Shown: positions 5,870 through 13,841 of the stretch, in pieces
How the letters are laid out: every line of letters starts with the position of its first letter
Numbering within the stretch: position 1 is the first letter of the stretch
Origin: GCA-003244245 sp049673305
GTDB taxonomy: Bacteria; Actinomycetota; Actinomycetes; Mycobacteriales; Pseudonocardiaceae
Direction: 5' to 3'
DNA length: 25,391 bases
Assembly: GCA_049673305.1 (NCBI GenBank)
Contig: JBATXM010000114.1
Location: forward strand, 1 to 25,391
Made by a program: the position numbers and the translations under genes
Notes under the pieces: model-generated
Seen by the model: the letters and a program-made list of their open reading frames with translations, nothing else
The model's database searches: none
What the model was told of the DNA's origin: nothing

Positions 5870-7903
5870 TTACCAGATTGTGACGCGTTGATCGGGGGGG
5901 CGGAACAGCTTGTCGCCTTGCTTGACGTTGAAGGCCGTGTAGTACTCGGGCAGGTTGCTGACGACGCCGTTGGCGCGGAACTCATTGGGGCTGTGCGGAT
6001 CGCTCAACAGCTGCTCGCGCAGCGCCTTGTCCCGGGTCTTGCCGCGCCACACCTGGGCCCAACCCAGGAAGAAACGCTGTTCACCGGTGAATCCGTCCAT
6101 CATGGGTGCCGGTCGATCGCCGAGGGAGAGTCGGTAGGCGCGGTGCGCGACCGTGAGGCCCGACAGGTCAGCGATGTTCTCGCCCAGGGTCAGCTCACCA
6201 TTGATGTGCTCGCCCGGCAACGGCTCGTAGGCCGAATACTGTGCGGCCAGGGCCGTGGTCCGGGCGGTGAACCGCGCCACGTCCTGCGGGGTCCACCAAT
6301 CGCGAAGATTGCCGGTCCCGTCGTACTTGCGGCCCTGGTCGTCGAAGGCATGGCTGATCTCATGACCGATCACCGCGCCGATTCCACCGTAGTTGACCGC
6401 GTCGTCGGCGTTCGGGTCGAAGAATGGTGGCTGCAGGATCGCGGCCGGGAACGTGATGTCGTTGCGTGGTGGATTGTAGAAGGCGTTGACTGTTTGCGGT
6501 GTGGTGAGCCACTCAGCGCGGTCTACCGGCTTGCCGAGCCGGTCAAGATCCCGCTGGTACTCCAGCTGAGCTGAGCGCACCACGTTGCCCACCAGATCGT
6601 CACGGGTGACCCGTAGCTTTGAGTAGTCCTTCCATTCGTTCGGATAGCCAATTTTCACGGCGAGCTTGCTGAGCTTGTCTTTTGCCTCGGTCTTGGTAGT
6701 GGCGCTCATCCAGTCCAAGCCGTCAATGGACGAGCGGTAGGCGTCGATCAGTTTGCCGACCAGCGCGTCGATTCGCCGTTTAGAATCCGGCGGGAAGTAC
6801 CGTTGCACATATCGCTGACCGAGCAGATCACCCATCGCATCGTTAACGGCGGTGACTCCCCTTTTCCAGCGTGGGCGCATTTCTTGTTGCCCGGCCAGAT
6901 CGCGGTTGTGGAACTCGAAGTGCGCCGTCACGAAGTCATTGCTCAGGTAGGGGGCGAGGTCGTCGATGAGCTTGAATTTTAGGTACGATTTCCATTCCGC
7001 CAGGGGCACGGTGGTCAGCGCGGTGCCCAGGTCGGTGAAGAAAGTGGGCTCCGCGACGACGAAGTCGGGGGTGTGCACGCCCGCCGCGTCGAGATAGGTC
7101 TTCCAGTCCAGGCCTGGTGCCCGGGCGGTGGCATCGGCGACGGTGAACTTGTTGTAGGTCGCCGTCGCGTCCCGGTTCTGTACGGCGGTCCACTGGATCT
7201 TGGCGAGGCGGTTCTCCACGGTCAGCACCCGGCCGGCTGCGGCATCTGGATTGGCGATGCCGGCCAGGCCCAGCATGCGCGCGGTGTAGACCCGGAGCTG
7301 GTCACGGGTCGTCCCGAACTGCGGATCGGATTTCAGGTAGTAGTCCCGGTTGGGCAGGGTGATTCCGCTTTGCGAGAGGTCCGGTAGGTATGCTGAGGCG
7401 TTCTTGGCGTCCTGATCGATGGACAGCGCGATAGGGCTGGGGGTGCCGGTTGTGGAGCTCTCGCCGAAGTACCGGATGAGGTCCGTTGGGCTGGCCAGCG
7501 TGTCGATACGATCCAGCGACGCCTTCAGCGGAGCGGCCCCGAGCGCGTCGAGCCGCGCGGTGTCCATGAAACTCGCGTAGAAATCGCCGATTTGCTGGTC
7601 TGGCGAGCCGGCCGCGCCGTGGCGGGCCACGCTGTCGTCGACGATCGTCCGCAGGTTCCGCTGCGCTTGTTCGGCCAGCGCGTCAAACGCGCCGTACCGG
7701 GTCCGATCGGGCGGGATCTCGGTGGTGCGCAGCCACTGGCCGTTCGCGAACTGGAACAGGTCGTCTTGGGCTCGCACCTGGCGGTCGTATCCGGGCAGCA
7801 GCAGCCCCGATCCCAGCGGCGGTGCTGGAGTGCCCGCGCAGGCCGCCACCACCCACACCAGCGCCACGGCGAGCACAGCACGGCGCAACCGAGACCACAT
7901 CAC
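5870..7903 (-). CDS. M13-family zinc metallopeptidase, lipoprotein
   Basis: A 677-residue protein of full family length. The N-terminus has a lipoprotein signal (LRRAVLAVALVWVVAACAG) with a lipobox ending in Cys near residue 23, so it should be anchored outside the membrane. The peptidase signature is VIGHEISHAFDDQG near residue 510 (HExxH), with the third zinc ligand in GENIADLSG near 574 and substrate-binding NAFYNPPRNDITFPA upstream. It ends in VTIW, the usual M13 terminus. M13 enzymes (neprilysin, PepO, Zmp1) are oligopeptidases. Tandem GTG-ATG codons at 7903 and 7900 follow a GGGGGG run; either may serve as start. The M20 gene ends 69 bp upstream on the same strand, so the two may be co-transcribed as a peptide-degradation pair. 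Confidence 0.93.
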   Translation of the reverse strand: MMWSRLRRAVLAVALVWVVAACAGTPAPPLGSGLLLPGYDRQVRAQDDLFQFANGQWLRTTEIPPDRTRYGAFDALAEQAQRNLRTIVDDSVARHGAAGSPDQQIGDFYASFMDTARLDALGAAPLKASLDRIDTLASPTDLIRYFGESSTTGTPSPIALSIDQDAKNASAYLPDLSQSGITLPNRDYYLKSDPQFGTTRDQLRVYTARMLGLAGIANPDAAAGRVLTVENRLAKIQWTAVQNRDATATYNKFTVADATARAPGLDWKTYLDAAGVHTPDFVVAEPTFFTDLGTALTTVPLAEWKSYLKFKLIDDLAPYLSNDFVTAHFEFHNRDLAGQQEMRPRWKRGVTAVNDAMGDLLGQRYVQRYFPPDSKRRIDALVGKLIDAYRSSIDGLDWMSATTKTEAKDKLSKLAVKIGYPNEWKDYSKLRVTRDDLVGNVVRSAQLEYQRDLDRLGKPVDRAEWLTTPQTVNAFYNPPRNDITFPAAILQPPFFDPNADDAVNYGGIGAVIGHEISHAFDDQGRKYDGTGNLRDWWTPQDVARFTARTTALAAQYSAYEPLPGEHINGELTLGENIADLSGLTVAHRAYRLSLGDRPAPMMDGFTGEQRFFLGWAQVWRGKTRDKALREQLLSDPHSPNEFRANGVVSNLPEYYTAFNVKQGDKLFRPPDQRVTIW

Positions 7904-7972
7904 TGGATCCCCCCGGTAAAGATGTCCATTTGATCAGAGTTGACGATAGACCAGACGACCGACAGTAAACGC

Positions 7973-9163
7973 TCAGGCGAGTGCGGCGAGGGCTGCGTGC
8001 ACCAAGACCCGGACGCCGACGGGCAGCGCCCGCTCGTCGAGCTGGAAGCTCGGCCGGTGTAGGTCGAATGTGTGCCCTACTCCTGCCCACACACCCATCC
8101 GGGCATACGATCCGGGCACGCGCTTCAGGTACCAACCGAAGTCTTCGCCACCGGAGGACTGTTCGGTACTAGCCAGCGCATCCGGCCCGAGAGCGGCCTC
8201 GACGCCAGCGCACAGCAGAGCTGTGCTGTACGCGTCATTGACTACCGGCGGCCCGCCTCGGCGGTGGTCCAGGTCGAAGCCTACCCCGGTGGGCGCGAGC
8301 AGACCGCTGACCAGCTCCGCCACCAGTACCTCGAATCCAGCCCAGACTTCCTGGTCGCTGGTGCGCAAGGTGCCGCGCAGCACGCCTTTTTCCGGGACTA
8401 TGTTGAACGCTTCTCCGGCGTCAACGGCTCCCCAGGTCAGCACCGTGCCCGACCGCGGGTCCACCCGGCGGGCGAGCAGCGCCGGCAGGCCCGTGATCAC
8501 CAGACCCAGCGCGTAAACCAGATCCGCGGTCAGGTGTGGGCGCGAGGTGTGCCCGCCCGGCGAGGTCACTCGCAGCTCGAGCAGGTCGGTCGCGGACGTG
8601 ATCGCACCGACCCGAGTGCCGATCCGCCCCACCTGCAGGCGTGGGTCGCAGTGCAACCCGAAGATCCGCTCGACACCATCGAGCGCGCCTGCGGCCAGCA
8701 CGTCCAGCGCGCCCCCTGGCTCCTCCTCGGCGGGCTGAAAAACCAAGCGTACCCGGCCTGCCAGCTCCGGTGCGCCGGCCAGCGCGAGGGCCGCGCCCAG
8801 CAGCGCCGCAGTGTGCGCGTCGTGCCCGCAAGCGTGACACACGCCCGCCACGGTGGACGCAAAGGGAAGGCCGGTGACCTCGAACAGCCGCAGCGCGTCG
8901 ATATCCGCACGCAGCGCGACACACCGCGAACCCTCACCGACATCGCAGATCACGCCAGTGCCAACGGGAAGTACCTTCGGCGCCAAGCCGGCCCCACGGA
9001 GCAGGTTGACGATGTACTCGGTGGTGGCGTGCTCGTGCCGGTGGGGTTCGGGGTAGGCGTGGATGTGCCGACGCCAGCCGACGACCGCGTCTGCGTTGTC
9101 CTCTAGCCAAGCGTCTAGCCAGGACGGCCCGCGCCCGGCGCCGAGGTCCTCCACAATGGACAT
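7973..9163 (-). CDS. M20D-family amidohydrolase / aminoacylase
   Basis: A 396-residue protein with the M20D order of motifs: RADIDAL at 85-91, HACGHDAHTAALLGAAL from 110 (Cys and His metal ligands), PAEEEPGGA at 145-152, GLHCDP with His171, and SGGEDFGWYLKRVPG near the C-terminus. The dimerisation insert between them (SPGGHTSRPHLTADLVYAL) is present. Relatives hydrolyse N-acyl amino acids, hippurate or amide-linked auxin/peptide conjugates in the cytosol. The substrate is not predictable. The ATG at 9161-9163 is preceded by GGGGG and by a near-consensus promoter next to a tandem repeat (listed). The M13 peptidase gene follows 69 bp downstream. Confidence 0.9.
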   Translation of the reverse strand: MSIVEDLGAGRGPSWLDAWLEDNADAVVGWRRHIHAYPEPHRHEHATTEYIVNLLRGAGLAPKVLPVGTGVICDVGEGSRCVALRADIDALRLFEVTGLPFASTVAGVCHACGHDAHTAALLGAALALAGAPELAGRVRLVFQPAEEEPGGALDVLAAGALDGVERIFGLHCDPRLQVGRIGTRVGAITSATDLLELRVTSPGGHTSRPHLTADLVYALGLVITGLPALLARRVDPRSGTVLTWGAVDAGEAFNIVPEKGVLRGTLRTSDQEVWAGFEVLVAELVSGLLAPTGVGFDLDHRRGGPPVVNDAYSTALLCAGVEAALGPDALASTEQSSGGEDFGWYLKRVPGSYARMGVWAGVGHTFDLHRPSFQLDERALPVGVRVLVHAALAALA

Positions 9164-9165
9164 TC

Positions 9166-9192
9166 AGATTACCCCCATGCCCAGTGTGTCAA
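9166..9192 (-). promoter_or_regulatory. Promoter of the M20D gene
   Basis: On the minus strand a perfect -35 TTGACA (9187-9192) and a -10 TAATCT (9166-9171) are separated by 15 bases, slightly short. The -10 ends only 2 bases before the ATG, so a transcript from it would be leaderless or nearly so. The GGGGG run between the boxes could alternatively be a ribosome site for a longer transcript. Confidence 0.45.
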
Positions 9193-9220
9193 GCTGATCG
9201 GATAGAGCTGATCGGATAGA
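9193..9220. repeat. Perfect tandem 14-bp repeat GCTGATCGGATAGA x2
   Basis: Two head-to-tail identical copies (9193-9206 and 9207-9220) abut the -35 box of the M20D promoter on its upstream side. The position fits an activator site (two protomers on one DNA face every 14 bp) or a recent slippage duplication. Confidence 0.6.
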
Positions 9221-9347
9221 ACGGTGCGACGCGCGAGACGAGATCCAGCGCGATCACGCTACCCTACCCTTGCGTGGTGGCCATGACACAACTAGTTATC
9301 GTCATGTCACGCAGAGCCGCCCAGTACCCACCTCCGCCATGGCCCTG

Positions 9348-10706
9348 TCACACTCGGTGGGCCGCAATGTAGTGCGCAGGGCTGTCGGGAAGATCCTGCC
9401 TCCAGCGCTCGATAGCTCGCTCGGCGAAGGTCCTGCCGGACTCCACGACCTCCCTGATCGGGTCGAGGTAGCTCAGCACCCGCCGATCTTCACGTCCCGC
9501 CCTCACCCGCGCTGCGAGGCCCGCTTCGGCGAGTCGGACAAGCTCACGTCCCAGCTCGCGGATGGAGTCATCGCCCAGTGTGGCTGCAAGCCCCTGGGTG
9601 GTGATGTCGTGCAGGGCCGCCCGGTGTTCGTCAAGCGTATGGCCACGGAGCAGCTCCCACGCGGCGGTCCGGGAGTCGGGATGGTAGGTCAAGCCCACCC
9701 ACAGGGCGGGCACTGCGGGAATGTCGGCATATGCGGGGCCGTCGGCGGCCCGCAGCTCCAGGGTCTCGCGAAGCCGCACGGTGGTCCAGATCTGGGACAG
9801 ATGCGATGCCCAGTCGTCCTGAGTCGGCATCGCCCCGTCCTCGAACCCCTCATTGATCAGCGAGCCGAAGGGACGCTCGGGTGCCTGCCGATACGTGCCG
9901 TCCTGGGCGCGGTAATAGATCATCGGTAGCCGCAGTGCCCAATCGATGAAATCGTCGATCCGCATGTCGTCGCGCAATGCCGGTGGCAGCACTTCGCAGC
10001 GTCGGGGGTCGGTCATCAGCCAGCAGTGCATCCGCCGGGACAGCAGCCCGGTCAACTGACCACCTTCGAATGGCGAGTTGACGAACATGCCGGCCACGAC
10101 GGTGGAGGCTGCCACCAGCATGCGCAGTTTCTCCACCAGGTCGTCCTCGCTGAGGTAGTCAAGCGTGACCTGGGTGGACAGGGTAAGCGCCATGACGGCC
10201 GGGGCCCCCGTGCCGGAGTCCCCGAGCCGCTCGAAGAACTTCCGCATGATCACGCCTCGGGGCTTGTCCACCCACTGGGCGTCCTCGATGGTGTTGAACG
10301 GCAGGTTGGCTCCGGGCAGGATGGCCAGCCCGAGCCCGCGAGCGATCTCGGCTATCCGTGACATCGCCGTTCGCATGTCCGCGACGAGCGTGACCAGATC
10401 GTCGTGCGGAGCCGAGGCGTATTCCAGCGCCCCGCCGTGCTCCAGCGTGATGTGCATCCCGCTGCCATGTCTCATTCCCATGACGTGATCGCCACCGAAC
10501 ACCGGGGTGCCACCGAAGTCAGCGATGATCGCCCGTAGGAGGGACTCAACGCCGTTGACGCCCAGGTACGGGGCGGCCCTGCCGGTCTCCGGGTCGACGA
10601 TCCCGTTCTCGATCTCCCACCCGATCTTCTCGGTGGCTCCGGCGGATTTCTCGAACAGTGAGCGCAAATTTTCCCTCTGTAGCGCTCCGGTTGCACGCAA
10701 CGTCAT
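9348..10706 (-). CDS. egtA: Glutamate-cysteine ligase, GCS2/EgtA type
   Basis: A 452-residue protein of the plant-type/GCS2 ligase family. It has IGWEIENGI near 28-36 (acidic metal and ATP-binding residues), PYLGVNGVESLL, HGSGMHITLEHGGALEYASAPH near 80-100 (the glutamate-binding block), and ARGLGLAILPGANLPF. The length matches EgtA of actinobacteria, which joins glutamate to cysteine to give gamma-glutamylcysteine for ergothioneine; GshA for glutathione is the chemical alternative. No egtB/C/D/E neighbour is present, so the egtA symbol is provisional. The ATG at 10704-10706 lies 6 bases after the murJ stop, with GGAAGGG inside the end of murJ, so the two are one transcript. Confidence 0.75.
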   Translation of the reverse strand: MTLRATGALQRENLRSLFEKSAGATEKIGWEIENGIVDPETGRAAPYLGVNGVESLLRAIIADFGGTPVFGGDHVMGMRHGSGMHITLEHGGALEYASAPHDDLVTLVADMRTAMSRIAEIARGLGLAILPGANLPFNTIEDAQWVDKPRGVIMRKFFERLGDSGTGAPAVMALTLSTQVTLDYLSEDDLVEKLRMLVAASTVVAGMFVNSPFEGGQLTGLLSRRMHCWLMTDPRRCEVLPPALRDDMRIDDFIDWALRLPMIYYRAQDGTYRQAPERPFGSLINEGFEDGAMPTQDDWASHLSQIWTTVRLRETLELRAADGPAYADIPAVPALWVGLTYHPDSRTAAWELLRGHTLDEHRAALHDITTQGLAATLGDDSIRELGRELVRLAEAGLAARVRAGREDRRVLSYLDPIREVVESGRTFAERAIERWRQDLPDSPAHYIAAHRV

Positions 10707-10712
10707 CGTCTG

Positions 10713-12422
10713 TCATCCCTTCCAACGGCGGAGCAGGCCAGCGGCACGGTTGCGCACCACCTGAAGTTCGGTGACCCGCAGCGCCCGCAGCACGACGAGC
10801 AGGATGACGCCGCCCAGCACGGTGGCGGCAGCGAGTTCGGTGGCGGCGCGCAACGGTGGCAGCGTGTGGGGCATGGCGAGCTGGCCCAAGCGCAGGACGG
10901 CCAACCCGGCCACGGCGGCGACGATCGCGGCCACCGTGATGCGCGCCACCGTGCCTGCCACCAAACGGGTCTGCAGGTGACCGATTCGGTGCCACAGCCA
11001 CACCTGGCCAGCGGTGGCGCCAATGACGAAGGACGCCGAGTTGGCTGCGGCGAGCCCGATGACGACCTGCTGAGGGCCCAGCAGGACCGGTGCGGCGAGC
11101 GAAAGGCCGATCTTTCCGGCCACCATCAACGCCATGATCACCGTCGGGGTGCGGGCATCGCCCAGCGCGTAGCACACCCGCAGCTGCAGCAGCACCACGG
11201 CATAGGGCAGCAGGCCGAACGCCGACGCGGCCAGGGTATGGCCGAGGCGTTCGGCCTGGGCGAGGTCGGAGTGGCCGTAGGAGAACAGCACCGTGGCGAT
11301 TTGGTCACCCGCCACGGTGAGTAGGGCCGAGATCGGCAGCAGCAGCAGCGCCGACATCCGGGTACCTAGCGACAGGTCGGCGACCACCTCGTCGATCTTC
11401 CCGTCGGCGGTGGCCCGGCTGATCCGGGGCATCAGCGCGGTCAGCACGGAGTTGCCCAGCACGCCGTAGGGCACGATCAGCAACGTCCAGGCATACGCGT
11501 AGATCGACACGCCGCCGCTGGCGGTGGCACCGGCGATCCGGTAGGTGATGACCAGCCCGACCTGCCCGGCCAGCACGTAGAGGGCCACCCAGCCCGCCAG
11601 CCCGCCAAACGATGACAGCCGGGGATCCCAGCCCCACCGCCAGCGCCACCGAAACCCCGACCGGCGCAGCGCCGGCAGCAGCACCGCCGCCTGCACGACG
11701 ATCCCCAGCGTGGTGCCCACCCCGAGTACCCACAGCTTGGCCTGCCCCATCAGGCTGGGGTGCAGACTGATCTGGCCGGGGGCGATCGCGTAGGCCCCGA
11801 TCACCGCGATGACCACCAGGTTGTTGGCCACCGGTGCCCACGCCGGTGGGCCGAACACGCCACGGCTGTTGAGTACCGCGCCCACCAACGCGGCCAGCCC
11901 ATAGAACGCAATCTCCGGCAGCAGCAGATAGGCAAACGCCGTGGCCAGCGCGGGGCTGGCGTGCGGACTGCTGGTCACCGACAGCCGGGTCAGCAGCGGT
12001 GCCGCAGCCACCGCACCGATCGTGCCCACCACCAGAGCGACCGTGCCCATCGTGAGCAGCCGCTGGGTGTAGGCGTGCCCGCCGTCGGGATCGGTGCGCT
12101 GGGCACGGATCAGCACCGGAATCGCCACGCTGGACAGCACCCCGCCCAGCAGCAGCTCATAGACCATGTTCGGCAGCTCATTAGCGATGTTGTAGGAGTC
12201 GTTGAGCACCCCGAACCCCAGCGCCGCAGCCAGCAGCAGCCTGGCCACCAGTCCGGTCAACCGGCTGATCACCGTGGCCACGGCCATCGACCCCGACGCG
12301 TGTGCCAATGACTGCCCCGTTGGAGGGGTCGCCGGGGACGCTGCTTGGGGAGCCACCGGGGCCGCTGCCGGCAGGCCCGGCGCTCGCGGCAGGTGGTTCA
12401 TCGGCGGCACGCCGACCAGCAC
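10713..12422 (-). CDS. murJ: Lipid II flippase MurJ (MviN family)
   Basis: A 569-residue polytopic membrane protein with about 14 hydrophobic segments after a Pro/Ala-rich N-terminal extension of 40 residues. Characteristic stretches are ISRLTGLVARLLLAAALGFG near residues 52-71, YNIANELPNMVYELLLGGVLSSVAIPVL (the TM2 region with the conserved PN and LGG), and GVLGNSVLTALMPRISRA near 325-345. MurJ moves the peptidoglycan precursor lipid II across the membrane. It ends shortly after the last TM segment and lacks the pseudokinase tail of mycobacterial MurJ. The GTG at 12422 follows GGGGTG closely; an ATG at 12401 is also possible. This is not the usual murJ locus next to trxB, so a second copy elsewhere is likely (inference). 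Confidence 0.87.
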   Translation of the reverse strand: MLVGVPPMNHLPRAPGLPAAAPVAPQAASPATPPTGQSLAHASGSMAVATVISRLTGLVARLLLAAALGFGVLNDSYNIANELPNMVYELLLGGVLSSVAIPVLIRAQRTDPDGGHAYTQRLLTMGTVALVVGTIGAVAAAPLLTRLSVTSSPHASPALATAFAYLLLPEIAFYGLAALVGAVLNSRGVFGPPAWAPVANNLVVIAVIGAYAIAPGQISLHPSLMGQAKLWVLGVGTTLGIVVQAAVLLPALRRSGFRWRWRWGWDPRLSSFGGLAGWVALYVLAGQVGLVITYRIAGATASGGVSIYAYAWTLLIVPYGVLGNSVLTALMPRISRATADGKIDEVVADLSLGTRMSALLLLPISALLTVAGDQIATVLFSYGHSDLAQAERLGHTLAASAFGLLPYAVVLLQLRVCYALGDARTPTVIMALMVAGKIGLSLAAPVLLGPQQVVIGLAAANSASFVIGATAGQVWLWHRIGHLQTRLVAGTVARITVAAIVAAVAGLAVLRLGQLAMPHTLPPLRAATELAAATVLGGVILLVVLRALRVTELQVVRNRAAGLLRRWKG

Positions 12423-12574
12423 ACCACCCCGCCTGCCGATCGCTCACGGCGGGGGCGACGCGTTCTCAGCTGTCCTCGGTGCCGCGCTACGTCGGTCTCG
12501 TCCTGAATCCGTCAAACTGATAGTGGGTCGTCCTGATGACGATCCCTACGCCACGCTCCGGTTCGGGTCAGTTG

Positions 12575-13480
12575 TTAAGTCAACCGGGCGGTGAGCAGTG
12601 TGCCCTTGACGGTGTTGCCGGCGAACTCGCCGAGCGTACGGCCGTACCGCTCCGTTGCTTGGGCACTGTTGATCGCCGTGACCTGCCAGCCGGCGTCGCG
12701 CAACCACCGCTCGGGATCTGGCCGGTCGTCGTCGGGCCACAAAGCGGCCATGTCACACCCCAACCTGCGGTAGATGTTCTGTAGTGCGGGGTTGTGGACC
12801 CTGATGCTTCGGATGTCCGTGCCCGCATACTCGGTGGCGAACCAGCTACCCACGGCGGAGAGCCGGTGCACGTGCGCAAACAGTGCTTCTGCGGCTGTGC
12901 CGGGCAGGTAAGGGAGCAACCCCTCGGCCAGCCAGGCGGTAGGGCGCTGCGGGTCGAAGCTCGCGCCGAGTAAGGTCTCTGGCCAGTCCGCTCTTAGGTC
13001 GATGGGCACAACATGACGTGTGCAGCCAGCGAGGGCGCCCTGTTCGGCCAGTACTGAGTCCTTGAACTCCAGCACCTTCGGCTGGTCAATCTCGAAGAGC
13101 TCGACGCGTTCGGGCCAGGACAACCGGAATGCGCGGGTATCCAAGCCGGCCGCGAGGAGCACCACCTGCCGGACTCCGGCGGTGGACGCGTCGTGGAAGT
13201 ACTCGTCGAAAAAACGCGAGCGCACCCCCAGGTAACCCGACATCACCGTCCAATAATTGGCCCACTGCTGGTCGGTCTCGGACTGGTTCGCGGAGTTGTT
13301 GATGGTGGCCCACTTGGTGGGCATGGGTACCGTGGTTTCGGAACACCTGATGAAGCTCTCCGCGTACGGGTCATCGATCAGCGCGTCGTCTCGCGTGCTC
13401 TCCATCGCCCGCGCGGCGGCGACCATCAATGCGGTGATCCCCACCCCGGACACGATGTCCCAGTCGTCGTACTTGTCCAC
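12575..13480 (-). CDS. Class I SAM-dependent methyltransferase (TIGR00027/LCMT-like)
   Basis: A 301-residue protein of the family expanded in mycobacteria and other actinobacteria. The N-terminus WDIVSGVGITALMVAAARAMES with the following DPYAESF is the family signature. The SAM-binding site VVLLAAGLDTRAFRL lies near residues 107-121, and acidic loop FEIDQPKVLEFK near 133-144. WLAEGLLPYLP and the C-terminal WRDAGWQV-like segment complete the pattern. Relatives are O-methyltransferases acting on carboxylates or hydroxyls of polyketides and mycolate-like compounds. The substrate is unknown. The GTG at 13480 has AGGAAGGA at good spacing. It lies 36 bp downstream of a small hypothetical gene. Confidence 0.88.
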   Translation of the reverse strand: MDKYDDWDIVSGVGITALMVAAARAMESTRDDALIDDPYAESFIRCSETTVPMPTKWATINNSANQSETDQQWANYWTVMSGYLGVRSRFFDEYFHDASTAGVRQVVLLAAGLDTRAFRLSWPERVELFEIDQPKVLEFKDSVLAEQGALAGCTRHVVPIDLRADWPETLLGASFDPQRPTAWLAEGLLPYLPGTAAEALFAHVHRLSAVGSWFATEYAGTDIRSIRVHNPALQNIYRRLGCDMAALWPDDDRPDPERWLRDAGWQVTAINSAQATERYGRTLGEFAGNTVKGTLLTARLT

Positions 13481-13516
13481 GTCGTCCTTCCTGACGTCCC
13501 CATCGTGGTGCTCGCT

Positions 13517-13711
13517 TCAGGAACTGCCACCACACCTGGATTCCTCACAGTCACGTAAGGCTTCAATCTCGGCGCGAATCGCCCGCTCCCGCTCGCTGAT
13601 CCGCCAAGCCTCACGGCCCAACTCCACTAGCTCGGCCAGCAACAGAGGCACCGACCGGATCGGTGCAGGAGCAGCCATGGCTTGGTCCAGTTGCGAATGA
13701 TTCACATACAC
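13517..13711 (-). CDS. Small hypothetical helical protein
   Basis: A 64-residue frame with GTG start at 13711 and a strong GGAGGTGG about 5 bases upstream, which is the main reason to accept it. The sequence is mostly one long amphipathic helix (LLLAELVELGREAWRISERERAIRAEIEAL) after a short Pro/Ala segment. It ends in a Cys pair (CEESRCGGSS). I recognise no family. It precedes the methyltransferase by 36 bp on the same strand and may be co-transcribed. Confidence 0.5.
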   Translation of the reverse strand: MYVNHSQLDQAMAAPAPIRSVPLLLAELVELGREAWRISERERAIRAEIEALRDCEESRCGGSS

Positions 13712-13841
13712 AGCCCACCTCCGGTGGCCTCATCAGCGGTTGTATCCCCGACGGACTCACCGTGCCGGGTAGGCGCAATGGTTCCGTCGTCTGACAAGAG
13801 GACGGGGCGCAGCCGCTGATACATGTGACCGGTGAAATCTG

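Noticed and set aside
4770..5891. 373-codon plus-strand frame
   Set aside because: Antisense to the transglycosylase gene, which has clear domains. The plus frame has no motif and a composition typical of high-GC shadow frames.
8072..9106. 344-codon plus-strand frame
   Set aside because: Antisense to the M20D amidohydrolase, which has all its metal-binding motifs.
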